From Candidatus Bathyarchaeota archaeon (GTDB taxonomy: Archaea > Thermoproteota > Bathyarchaeia > TCS64): a stretch of 37,705 bases of DNA. Below, one piece after another: positions 29,991 through 37,318 of the stretch (the stretch's first letter is position 1; each line of letters begins with the position of its first letter). The notes under the pieces were generated by a model, which was not told the origin of the DNA, searched no databases, and was given only the letters and a program-made list of their open reading frames with translations. The translations under genes were made by a program, and so were the position numbers. The stretch is from contig JAPKYO010000008.1 in the NCBI GenBank assembly GCA_026394265.1, positions 1 to 37,705 on the forward strand, written 5' to 3'.

Positions 29991-31190
29991 TTACCACAGG
30001 CCGCCGAGTGTGACGTGGTAGACGATCATCAAGCCCACGAGAAGGAGCAGCCCGGGTATGAGGTACCTGTAGACCTTGTTCAGGTCGGACCTGTAGTACT
30101 GGTTTGTGAGTATGAGGCAGAGATGGAGGGGGGACGCCGTGTAGCCGGCGACGATGCCAGCGAACATTATGGTCATCCAGTTGACGTTGATCGGCGCCAC
30201 GAGGGGCATCAGTATCGGGAAGACGATGCCTATGCCGAGTGTGGGCTGCGCCGAGATGGCGCCGACGAGCAGCGGCACAACGATGAAGAGCAGGAGGAGC
30301 GGCACACCCATCCCCAATATGTTCCCGAGGAGCGTGGTGACGCTCCCCGACTCCACCACCATGTACCTGAAGTAGAGTGTGGCGAAGACGGCGGCGATGA
30401 GGTCGAGCTTGACGCCCTTCGTGACGAAGGTGGAGGCGCGCTTGAGGTCGACCCTCCTCATCACTACGACCATGGCGATGCCGACGGCGACGCATGCCCA
30501 GACGGGTACGCCGACGAGGGTGAGCGCCACGGTGACGAGTATCGGGGACAACCCGACGAGGCTGCCCCTGTAGTCTTTCACGCCCCCCTCGACCTTCTCC
30601 ACTTTCTGTATCCACTTCCAGCTAATCGCGAAGCCGATGACCCAGGTGAGGATGAAGATTGGGAAGTTGACCCTGATGAAGTCGGTTATAGCTATCCCGG
30701 CAATGCTGCAGGCGACGAGCGTCGAGGGGCTTATCGGCGAAGCCCAGTACCAGACGTGCCTGAACCAGACGTTGATGAATGTGCGGTGCTCGGGCTTGAG
30801 CTTGAGCCTCTCGGACTCTGGCTCGTTGAAGGGCGCCGACATCAACGCGCCCCCCGGCATCGAGAGTATCCCGAAGAGGGCGGGGATGAGCGCGAGCAGG
30901 AACCGGCTCGGCACGAAGCTGCGCAGTTTATCTATCAGCTCGACCATGTGCCCCGTCTCCTTGAGGGCGTAGCCGAAGATCGTGATGAAGCCAACCGCGG
31001 CGCATAGCTCCCAAGTCGTCTTATCCCTCACGGTCTCCATGAGGGCGTCGACGAAGATGATGAGGGGTTTACCCGAAGTTATCCCAATTATGCCCGCGGC
31101 GATGAGTATGCTCCCCGCGAAGTCGAAGTCCCTGAACCGGAGTATGAAGATGACGACGAAGGCTAAGAGTAGGCCGATCAGCTCTATCAT
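29991..31190 (-). CDS. DUF401 family membrane protein (putative permease)
   Basis: The 399-residue protein is strongly hydrophobic with about 10-12 transmembrane segments. DUF401 markers are LSMPGGALMSAPFNEPESER in the first half and the mirrored second-half segment AGYTASPLHLCLILTNQYYR; two halves with such re-entrant-like motifs resemble ion transporters of the arsenite/dicarboxylate type. HRTFINVWFRHVWYW is also typical. Substrate unknown. ATG at 31190; the gene is separated from fen1 by 38 bases, so readthrough into fen1-lig is possible. It is divergent from the small thioredoxin-fold gene. Confidence 0.85.
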   Translation of the reverse strand: MIELIGLLLAFVVIFILRFRDFDFAGSILIAAGIIGITSGKPLIIFVDALMETVRDKTTWELCAAVGFITIFGYALKETGHMVELIDKLRSFVPSRFLLALIPALFGILSMPGGALMSAPFNEPESERLKLKPEHRTFINVWFRHVWYWASPISPSTLVACSIAGIAITDFIRVNFPIFILTWVIGFAISWKWIQKVEKVEGGVKDYRGSLVGLSPILVTVALTLVGVPVWACVAVGIAMVVVMRRVDLKRASTFVTKGVKLDLIAAVFATLYFRYMVVESGSVTTLLGNILGMGVPLLLLFIVVPLLVGAISAQPTLGIGIVFPILMPLVAPINVNWMTIMFAGIVAGYTASPLHLCLILTNQYYRSDLNKVYRYLIPGLLLLVGLMIVYHVTLGGLW

Positions 31191-31293
31191 GTCTGCGCCA
31201 GCTTATCCAACCCCATCCGCCCTGACCCTATAAAACCCTTTCAGCGCCTCGCGGCCAGCATCCTATATATTACGTGGCGCAGGATCAGGCTTC

Positions 31294-31551
31294 ATGGCCG
31301 ATGAGAAGGCAGACATCGTCTTGTTCCGCATCCCGCTGTGCGGGAAGTGCAAGCAGGTGATGGCAAACTTGGCGCAGGTGAAGAAAGATCGACCATCCTT
31401 GAGGGTGCGGATTTACACCTTTCCCGACCACATCGGGCTGGCCCAGAGGCACGGGTTGCTGACCGTGCCCGCCCTGCTCATCAGGGGGAAGCCATACAGG
31501 GGCATCCTGAGCACCGGGGAGATACTCGCGGCACTCGACGCCCCGGCCTAA
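31294..31551 (+). CDS. small thioredoxin/glutaredoxin-fold protein
   Basis: The 85-residue protein has an N-terminal beta strand, IVLFRIPLCGKCKQVMANL with a CGKC redox pair (C16, C19), and the cis-proline region LLTVPALLIRGK later, together the thioredoxin fold in its shortest form. It likely acts as a disulfide reductase or redox carrier in the cytoplasm. TATA-like TCCTATATATTAC (31260-31272) is about 28 bases before the ATG, a leaderless arrangement. It precedes a receiver-domain gene; a second thioredoxin follows on the opposite strand. Confidence 0.87.
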   Translation: MADEKADIVLFRIPLCGKCKQVMANLAQVKKDRPSLRVRIYTFPDHIGLAQRHGLLTVPALLIRGKPYRGILSTGEILAALDAPA

Positions 31552-31622
31552 CTGGATCGCTGATCCATAACAATATTATACACTCCCGCTCAATCGCTGG
31601 GTAAGCAACCCAGAGGCAACAC

Positions 31623-32024
31623 ATGATGCAAGGGGCGAGGAAGGGGGAGACGGCTAAGGGCTTGGCGCCGGGTATGCCCGTCCTCATAGTCGACGACGAC
31701 GCCTTCCTGACCGACGCGTTCCAGCTCATCCTCGAGGACGCCGGGTTCTACGTCGAGACCGCCGCGACTGGGATGCAGGCACTCTCCAAGGCGGAGGCGA
31801 CGCCCTTCAAGCTCGTGATAACCGACCTCAAGCTCCCAGACATCGCGGGGGACGAGCTCTCCCGCCGCCTCAAGGAGATGATCCCCGGGGTCAGCGTCAT
31901 ACTCCTCACGGGCATGAGCAGCCTGCAAAACCGCGGCGAGAAGGCGCCGGATAAGATATTGATGAAGCCCATCGATTCCCTCGAGCTGCTGAGGGTGTCG
32001 AACAGCCTCTCCTCACACATGTAG
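31623..32024 (+). CDS. stand-alone response regulator receiver protein
   Basis: The 133-residue protein is a single CheY-like receiver domain after a short N-terminal extension. Phosphorylation-site residues are present: acidic pocket D24-D26 (VDDDAFL), phospho-acceptor Asp68 (ITDLKLPD), Thr96 (LLTGMSS) and Lys115 (LMKPIDS). No output domain follows, so it would signal through protein contacts or be part of a phosphorelay; no histidine kinase is in the window. A TATA-like region near 31568-31577 predicts a leader of about 25 bases. ATG 31626 is an alternative start. It ends three bases before the converging thioredoxin. Confidence 0.9.
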   Translation: MMQGARKGETAKGLAPGMPVLIVDDDAFLTDAFQLILEDAGFYVETAATGMQALSKAEATPFKLVITDLKLPDIAGDELSRRLKEMIPGVSVILLTGMSSLQNRGEKAPDKILMKPIDSLELLRVSNSLSSHM

Positions 32025-32027
32025 GGG

Positions 32028-32354
32028 CTACGCGACGAGCTTCTGTAGCCTGCCCTCGAGCATCTTCCTCGGCAGCGCGCCGAGTGTCTTGTCCGAGAGC
32101 TTGCCGTCCTTGAAGTAGAGGATGGTGGGTATGCTCATTATCCCGAACTTCATGGGGACCTTCCTGTTCTCGTCGACGTTGAGTTTCCCGAAGGTGATGT
32201 TCGTGTACTCGCCGGCGAGTTGCTCGACGACTGGGCTGAGCATGTTGCATGGTCCGCACCAGGCTGCCCAGCAGTCGATGACCGCGAGCTTGTTCTTGGC
32301 TATGAACTCCTCGAAGGAGGCGTCCGTGACTTCCACCGTCTTGTGTTCGGCCAT
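32028..32354 (-). CDS. trx: thioredoxin
   Basis: The 108-residue protein is a classical thioredoxin, a general disulfide reductase: VIDCWAAWCGPCNMLSPVVE with the WCGPC site (C33, C36), FGKLNVDENRKVPMKF, the cis-proline segment IMSIPTILYF and the typical end LGALPRKMLEGRLQKL. The open frame extends upstream but ATG 32354 is the proper start, with CTTTATATCC (32394-32385) as TATA element. It is divergently transcribed from a winged-helix regulator gene that has a palindrome at its promoter, and the two may be linked. Confidence 0.95.
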   Translation of the reverse strand: MAEHKTVEVTDASFEEFIAKNKLAVIDCWAAWCGPCNMLSPVVEQLAGEYTNITFGKLNVDENRKVPMKFGIMSIPTILYFKDGKLSDKTLGALPRKMLEGRLQKLVA

Positions 32355-32403
32355 TCTTTCTCGATCTCTCCCCGGTGTGCGCCGGATATAAAGGTATTTT
32401 AAG

Positions 32404-32424
32404 GTGTTCAACATCATTGAACAC
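32404..32424. promoter_or_regulatory. perfect palindrome, probable operator of the regulator gene
   Basis: GTGTTCAA (32404-32411) and TTGAACAC (32417-32424) form a perfect 8+8-bp inverted repeat with a 5-base spacer. TATTTTA (32395-32401) is about 25 bases before the GTG at 32425, so the palindrome covers the start site, as expected of a dimeric repressor blocking its own promoter. The thioredoxin TATA is 20 bases away on the other strand. Confidence 0.6.
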
Positions 32425-32829
32425 GTGTCTCTTCGTGAGCTGCAGAGCCTGATAAACGCCCCCGACCTCGGGGCGGACGACCTGATGAGGTGCGCCCTCG
32501 GAGTGAAGACGGCGGAGGTCGAGGCATACTGCGCCCTCTCCGGCCTCGGCAAGACAACAGTACAGGAGGTCGCCGAGAGGCTCGACAAGAGCCGGCCCAC
32601 GACGCAGAGGCTCCTGCAGTCGCTCGTGGAGAAGGGGCTGGCGACGCGCGAGGAGGAACTCATCGGCCTCGGTGGCTACAAGTACGTCTACAACGCGGTG
32701 CCGCCGGAGAGGCTCAAGGCCTCGATACGGGGGATGCTCGACAGGTGGTACGGGAAGATGGTGGAGGAGCTAGAGGACCTCCCCCGGAAGATCGAGGAGA
32801 TGGGGTGCCCCCGCCGGTTTAGCAGGTGA
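32425..32829 (+). CDS. winged-helix regulator (TrmB/MarR-like), linked to thioredoxin
   Basis: The 134-residue protein has a clear helix-turn-helix: KTAEVEAYCALSGLGKTTVQ, then EVAERLDKSRPTTQRLLQSL and the wing VEKGLATREEELIGLGGYKY. A helical C-terminus (RLKASIRGMLDRWYGKMVEE) probably dimerises. It contains three cysteines (two near the DNA-binding domain and one near the end), so redox sensing is possible but unproven. GTG 32425 is used because the more upstream GTG at 32404 lies within the palindrome and would follow the TATA element by only a few bases. The gene's last 11 bases overlap the converging glutamine synthetase gene. Confidence 0.8.
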   Translation: MSLRELQSLINAPDLGADDLMRCALGVKTAEVEAYCALSGLGKTTVQEVAERLDKSRPTTQRLLQSLVEKGLATREEELIGLGGYKYVYNAVPPERLKASIRGMLDRWYGKMVEELEDLPRKIEEMGCPRRFSR

Positions 32830-34177
32830 GGAGGTACCTGTCGATCTCCCACGGCGTGATGCGTGGGCGGCTCGATGTCCAGTCGGTGCCCACGTACTTG
32901 AGGTACGCCTCGTGCTCCGCCCTCTTCGCCTTGATCAGCGTCTTGCTGATGTAGTCACCGAGGGCATCCGTCAACACCTTATCCTGCTCGAAGACGTCCA
33001 CTGCCTCGCCGAGGTTCTCGGGGAGCATCTCCAGCCCCTTGGCCTGGTAGATGTTGTCCGCGAATATCTCGGGCGGGTCCGCCTTGCGTTTGACGCCGTC
33101 GAGCCCCGCCTTGAGCATCACTGTTGTTGCTAGGTAGGGGTTGCAGCTCGGGTCGGGGTGCCTGTACTCGATGCGGCTGACCTTGGCCTTGTCACCGGGA
33201 TAGAGGGGCACGCGGACGATGGCGCTCCTGTTGCCGAGACCCCACGCTATGTAGACGGGTGCCTCGTAGTGGGGGACGAGCCGCTTGTAGCTGTTGACGA
33301 TGGGGGCGACGACCATGCTCATGGCGCGGGAGTGGCTGAGTATGCCCGCGACGTACTGGAAGGCCAGCTTACTGAGCCCGGTCTCGCTGTCCCTGTCACC
33401 GAAGAGGTTCCGCCCCGTCTTGAGGTCGAACATGCTCTGGTGGTAGTGGCTGCCGCTGCCGTTCATACCCCAGAAGGGCTTCGGCATGAACGTGGCGGAG
33501 ACTCCCTTCTTCTCCGCGATGGTCTTGACGACGAGCTTGTAGAGGACGACGTTGTCAGCCGTCTTCAAGGCGTCGGCGTATCTGAAGTTGATCTCCTGTT
33601 GGCCCTGCCCGACCTCGTGGTGTATCTTGTCGAGCTGGAACCCCGCGGCCTCGAGGTTCATCATCGTGTCGAGTTTGAGGTCCTCGGTAGGGTCCATGGG
33701 TGGGATGTAGAAGTATCCGCCCGCCCCGTATGGGGCGATGCTGCCGCTGCTCCGGCTGACGTAGAAGTACTCGAGTTCTGGCCCCGTGTTTAGGCCCATG
33801 TTCTTCTCCTCTAGCTCGTCGAGGGTGATCTTGAGGCGTCCCCTGCAGTCGCCTTGGAAGGGTGTGCCGTCGGGGTTGCTTAGGTAGGTGAACATGACGG
33901 CGACGCCGGGTGTCTCCCACATGGGTATCGTGAAGGTGCCCGGGTCCGGGTGGAGGGTGAGGTCGCTGTGCTCGATGCTCACGAGGCCCATGCTGGAGCC
34001 GTCGAAGCCTATCCCCTCCTTCAGGGCGGTGGGAAGCTGGTACTCGGGGATGAGCATGGCGCGCGGCATGCCGTTCAGGTCGACGATGATTAAACGAATG
34101 TATCGAATATCATGCATCTTCACCTCAGACATGATCGACTCAATGCTCTCCGGGTGGGTCAACTCGAACTTGGCCAT
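32819..34177 (-). CDS. glnA: glutamine synthetase (type I)
   Basis: This enzyme makes glutamine from glutamate, ammonia and ATP, the main ammonium entry. The 452-residue protein has all signature segments: IGFDGSSMGLVSIEHSD, the latch GPELEYFYV, GQGQQEINFRYADAL (metal ligands), MNGSGSHYHQS, NSYKRLVPHYEAPVYIAWGL with GNRSAIVRVP, and EYRHPDPSCNPYLATT. The adenylylation-type tyrosine segment is not evident, as expected for this lineage. ATG 34177 is used; the upstream in-frame TTG at 34204 lies inside the TATA box (CAATATATA, 34202-34210), which fits a leaderless transcript from near 34180. Confidence 0.96.
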   Translation of the reverse strand: MAKFELTHPESIESIMSEVKMHDIRYIRLIIVDLNGMPRAMLIPEYQLPTALKEGIGFDGSSMGLVSIEHSDLTLHPDPGTFTIPMWETPGVAVMFTYLSNPDGTPFQGDCRGRLKITLDELEEKNMGLNTGPELEYFYVSRSSGSIAPYGAGGYFYIPPMDPTEDLKLDTMMNLEAAGFQLDKIHHEVGQGQQEINFRYADALKTADNVVLYKLVVKTIAEKKGVSATFMPKPFWGMNGSGSHYHQSMFDLKTGRNLFGDRDSETGLSKLAFQYVAGILSHSRAMSMVVAPIVNSYKRLVPHYEAPVYIAWGLGNRSAIVRVPLYPGDKAKVSRIEYRHPDPSCNPYLATTVMLKAGLDGVKRKADPPEIFADNIYQAKGLEMLPENLGEAVDVFEQDKVLTDALGDYISKTLIKAKRAEHEAYLKYVGTDWTSSRPRITPWEIDRYLLTC

Positions 34178-34267
34178 AATACCCGGTACACCGCCGAGGT
34201 ACAATATATACCTTATCCCATTTTATCTAAACAAATGTATAGTTAATTGGCTCCTGATAAAAGCTGG

Positions 34268-35161
34268 TCACTCTTTCGACAGGCTAGTGAGCAGTGCCCC
34301 GACGAGGATCGCCGCTCCCCCGAGCATCGTCAGTGGGGCGGGGATCTGCCCGAAGAGGGCGAATGAGCCGATGAAAGCCGCCACCGGCTCGAGGTAGAGC
34401 CAGACGCTCGCCTTGACCGCCTCGAGCTTACTGAGGGCGTAGTTCCAGAGCAGGTAGCCACCACTGCTGCAGATCACGGCGAGGTAGAGGATGCTCCCCC
34501 ACTGCTGCGTGCTCACCCTCGAGACTGCGCCCCAGTCCGAGGTCAGGCTCAGGGGGAGGAGAAATAGCATGCCGAAGAGCGTCGTGTACGCCGTCACCAT
34601 CAGCGGCTTACCGATCCTCTTCATCAGCCTCCGGCTCAGCGTCGAGTACATGCTCCAGCAGACGGCGTTGCCGAGAAGGCAGGCGACGCCGACGAAGAAG
34701 AGCCAGTCGACGCTGCCTATGAGGAACTTGGGCAGCGCTATCAGGGCGACGCCCGTCAACCCCAGGGCGATCCCGAAGCCCTTCTTGATGTTGAATTTCT
34801 CCTTCAGGAGCGCCGTCCCGGCGATCCCGGTGAGGACGGGTATGAGCCCCGTCACGAGCACCGCGGAGACGCCGGCCCCCGCGTACTGTACGCCCGTGTA
34901 CTGCAGCCAGAAGTAGATGCTGATGCTCAGGAACCCGAAGGCGGCCAGCTCCTTCAGGTCTGCCATCGACGGCCTGTTGCCCCGCCTGTACTCCCAGACG
35001 ATGACCGGCGCGTAGATCGCCGCCGCGATGATGAACCTGACCGTCGCGAGTATGACCGGGGAGAGCGTCGTGAGGACCATGCTCGCCGCCACGAAGCTGA
35101 GGCCCCAGATGATGGCAACGGTGATCGCCGCAGCCGTCCCGTAACCCTTCTCACTCGACAA
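34268..35161 (-). CDS. EamA/DMT-family transporter
   Basis: The 297-residue membrane protein has 10 predicted transmembrane segments in two five-helix halves, the EamA layout of drug/metabolite exporters. Characteristic segments are AIIWGLSFVAASMVL at the N-terminus, RFIIAAAIYAPVIV, TGLIPVLTGIAGTALLKEKF closing the first half, and the second-half counterpart YLEPVAAFIGSFALFGQ. It may export an amino acid or similar metabolite. The start is TTG 35161: the frame is open further, but the extra part overlaps the divergent Lrp promoter; TTTAATATATG (minus strand near 35197-35207) is about 40 bases upstream. Divergent Lrp gene suggests Lrp control. Confidence 0.9.
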   Translation of the reverse strand: MSSEKGYGTAAAITVAIIWGLSFVAASMVLTTLSPVILATVRFIIAAAIYAPVIVWEYRRGNRPSMADLKELAAFGFLSISIYFWLQYTGVQYAGAGVSAVLVTGLIPVLTGIAGTALLKEKFNIKKGFGIALGLTGVALIALPKFLIGSVDWLFFVGVACLLGNAVCWSMYSTLSRRLMKRIGKPLMVTAYTTLFGMLFLLPLSLTSDWGAVSRVSTQQWGSILYLAVICSSGGYLLWNYALSKLEAVKASVWLYLEPVAAFIGSFALFGQIPAPLTMLGGAAILVGALLTSLSKE

Positions 35162-35225
35162 ACCGACACCTGTTAATGAAATCCGCTTCAACCATCTACA
35201 TATATTAAACTTATGACAAATTTCA

Positions 35226-35239
35226 TATACACGTGTATA
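35226..35239. promoter_or_regulatory. palindrome in the EamA-Lrp divergent promoter
   Basis: TATACACGTGTATA is a perfect 14-bp palindrome in the 108-bp gap between the EamA and Lrp genes, next to TATA-like sequence for both. It is a candidate Lrp-family operator; Lrp proteins commonly bind short AT-rich palindromes and autoregulate. CACGTG at its centre is a common core by chance, so binding is inferred only. Confidence 0.45.
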
Positions 35240-35269
35240 CTTAAACCACCTAAAGCGGAAAGGTGGAAG

Positions 35270-35734
35270 ATGTCCATGTTCATGCTCGATGAGATAGACC
35301 GGAAGCTGCTGCAGGAGCTGCTCAGGGACTCGAAGAGGAGTCAGAGGGAACTGGCTAAGGCGATAGGGGTCTCGACGGCGACGGTGATCAACCACATAAC
35401 GCGCCTAGAGTCGGCGGGGGTGGTCAAGGACTACACGGTGATGGTTGACTGGGAGAGGCTCGGCTACGAGCTTACCGTCATCATAGAGATCACGGTGGCG
35501 CGCGGGAAGCTGATCGAGGTCCAGAAGGCGATCAGCAAGCTGCCATACGTCTGCGCCGTCTACGACATCACCGGGGAGATAGACAGCATAGCCGTCGCGA
35601 AGTTCAAGAACAGGCAGGATCTGAGCGAGTTCCCGAAGCAGCTGCTCAGCATGCCGGATATTGAGAGGACGAACACGCACGTCGTCCTCAACACGGTGAA
35701 GGAAGACTTCAGGATGCTTAACAACCTGAAGTAG
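35270..35734 (+). CDS. Lrp/AsnC-family transcription regulator
   Basis: The 154-residue protein matches Lrp/AsnC: helix-turn-helix LDEIDRKLLQELLRDSKRSQ then ELAKAIGVSTATVINHITRL and ESAGVVKDYTVMVDWERLGY, followed by the RAM/effector-binding domain (AVYDITGEIDSIAVAKFKNR, with the typical GEID turn) and NTHVVLNTVKED at the end. ATG 35270 fits the family start MFMLDEID and has an AGGTGG ribosome-binding site; the frame is open from 35213 but runs through the palindrome. It probably senses an amino acid and controls itself and the divergent EamA exporter. Confidence 0.94.
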   Translation: MSMFMLDEIDRKLLQELLRDSKRSQRELAKAIGVSTATVINHITRLESAGVVKDYTVMVDWERLGYELTVIIEITVARGKLIEVQKAISKLPYVCAVYDITGEIDSIAVAKFKNRQDLSEFPKQLLSMPDIERTNTHVVLNTVKEDFRMLNNLK

Positions 35735-35739
35735 GGCGT

Positions 35740-36102
35740 CTACTTTTTCTTGGCCTCTTTCTTCACGCGCTCCAGGTAGTCTTCCCTGGGGGGCGCGAAG
35801 CACTCGATGAGGACGGCGGGTTTGTCGCCGGTGGCGTCGAAGTTGTGGGAGACGTTGGGGGGCGCGACGAAGCTGCACTGCGCCTTGATGTGTATCTTCT
35901 CATCCCCCATGTAGAGGTCGCCCTCTCCCTCCTGCAGGAAGCCTATCTGCTCGTGTGGGTGGCTGTGGGGCGGCGTCGGGAGGCCGGGCTCGATGGTGTT
36001 CAGCATCATCATGCACTTCTCCCCCGCCATGAGTATCTCGCCGTGGCGCCCCTTCACCGTCTCCAGCTTTGGCGCATCCTTACGCTTAACGATGTTAACC
36101 AT
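35740..36102 (-). CDS. small cupin-domain protein
   Basis: The 120-residue protein is a single cupin barrel: MLNTIEPGLPTPPHSHPHEQ with the first metal motif (HSHPHEQIGFLQEGEGDLYM) and the second motif around APPNVSHNFDA with its histidine. The residues for metal binding are present, so it may be an isomerase, dioxygenase or a binding protein; the family is too diverse to assign a reaction. It converges on the Lrp gene with five bases between stops. ATG at 36102. The C-terminus is lysine-rich. Confidence 0.88.
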   Translation of the reverse strand: MVNIVKRKDAPKLETVKGRHGEILMAGEKCMMMLNTIEPGLPTPPHSHPHEQIGFLQEGEGDLYMGDEKIHIKAQCSFVAPPNVSHNFDATGDKPAVLIECFAPPREDYLERVKKEAKKK

Positions 36103-36202
36103 AAACGCTCAATATAGTCTCCGTTTCTCCACGTTTATGACGTTTTGGAGGGCCACCGGATAAGGTTCATAATAATGGGTTCCGAATCAGCTCACGATAT
36201 CG

Positions 36203-37318
36203 TTGTCACTGAAGATTGGGCACCTGTACGGTGTCGAGGTCCGCCTCCACTACACTTGGTTCCTTATATTCGCGTTCCTCACATGGTCTCTGGCGTGGGG
36301 CTACCTCCCCGTGGGCTATCCAGGGCAGAGCGACGTCTTCTACTGGGGCGTCGGCGCCGTCTCGGCGCTCATGCTCTTCATCTCCGTGCTAATACACGAG
36401 GTCGCCCACTCCGTCGTCGCGCAGAGGTACAAGATCCCGGTGAACAGTATCACCCTCTACTTCCTCGGTGGCGTCTCGGAGATCGCTGAGGAGGCTCACA
36501 CACCCGAGGCGGAGCTGAGGATGGCGGCGGCCGGCCCCCTGACTAGCATCGTCTTGGGCGTCGTCTTCTATGCCGTCTTCATCTTCGGCGGTAGCCTCCT
36601 CCCCCTAGCGGTGGTCGCTGTCCTCGAATACGCGGGCTACATCAACATCGTACTAGCTGCCTTCAATCTCATCCCCGCCTTTCCTATGGACGGCGGCAGG
36701 GTTCTTAGGGGCGTAGTCTGGGGCAGGAACAAGGACATACTCAAGTCGACGAGGACGGTAACCAACGTCTCCCGCTTTATTAGCTACGTCTTCATCGCCT
36801 TCGGCTTCCTCGACACCATCTTCATCGGCGACTTCAACGGCATCTGGCTCCTCTTAATCGGCCTCTACGTTCAGAGCAGCGCCGTTGCGAGCATGAACGA
36901 AACGCGTGTCACACAGGCACTAACCGGCGTGACCGTCGGGGAACTTATGACGAAGGACGTGAAAACGGTCGAGCCCGACCTCACCCTACAGCAATTGCAG
37001 GACTACGCACTCGTCCCTCTGAAGCACCACGGGTTCCCAGTCGTTAAGGACGGCGAACTCCTTGGGATAATTACAGACGAGGATGTTCGTAAGGTGAAGC
37101 CGGAGCTCTGGGATGAGAAGCACGTCAGGGACATCATGAGGAAGACGAGCGAACTCGTCTCGGTGAAGCCGGAGGACGCCGCCGTGGACGCGCTGATTAA
37201 GCTCGCGAAGGCTGGTATTGGCAGGCTCCCCGTCATTGAGGGGGGCAAGCTCGTCGGCATAATAACTCGCAGCGACTTCGCGAAGGCGATACAGGATCGC
37301 CTTAAGTTCAGGAGCTAG
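36203..37318 (+). CDS. site-2 protease (M50B) with two CBS domains
   Basis: The 371-residue membrane metalloprotease has the HExxH motif HEVAH (65-69) in transmembrane segment 2-3 and the distal ligand Asp163 in FNLIPAFPMDGGRVLRG. About six transmembrane helices occupy residues 1-220. Two CBS domains follow (about 240-371: VGELMTKDVKTVEPDLTLQQ and VRDIMRKTSELVSVKPEDAA), ending in GIITRSDFAKAI. CBS domains commonly bind adenosine nucleotides and suggest that proteolysis inside the membrane is tuned by energy state. TTG at 36203 is about 30 bases after a TATA-like TTCATAATAATGG. Stop codon overlaps that of the converging kinase at CTAG. Confidence 0.93.
   Translation: MSLKIGHLYGVEVRLHYTWFLIFAFLTWSLAWGYLPVGYPGQSDVFYWGVGAVSALMLFISVLIHEVAHSVVAQRYKIPVNSITLYFLGGVSEIAEEAHTPEAELRMAAAGPLTSIVLGVVFYAVFIFGGSLLPLAVVAVLEYAGYINIVLAAFNLIPAFPMDGGRVLRGVVWGRNKDILKSTRTVTNVSRFISYVFIAFGFLDTIFIGDFNGIWLLLIGLYVQSSAVASMNETRVTQALTGVTVGELMTKDVKTVEPDLTLQQLQDYALVPLKHHGFPVVKDGELLGIITDEDVRKVKPELWDEKHVRDIMRKTSELVSVKPEDAAVDALIKLAKAGIGRLPVIEGGKLVGIITRSDFAKAIQDRLKFRS

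Noticed and set aside
30015..31007. 330-codon plus-strand frame opposite the DUF401 gene
   Set aside because: Asp/Glu/His-rich low-complexity translation, an antisense shadow of a clear membrane protein.
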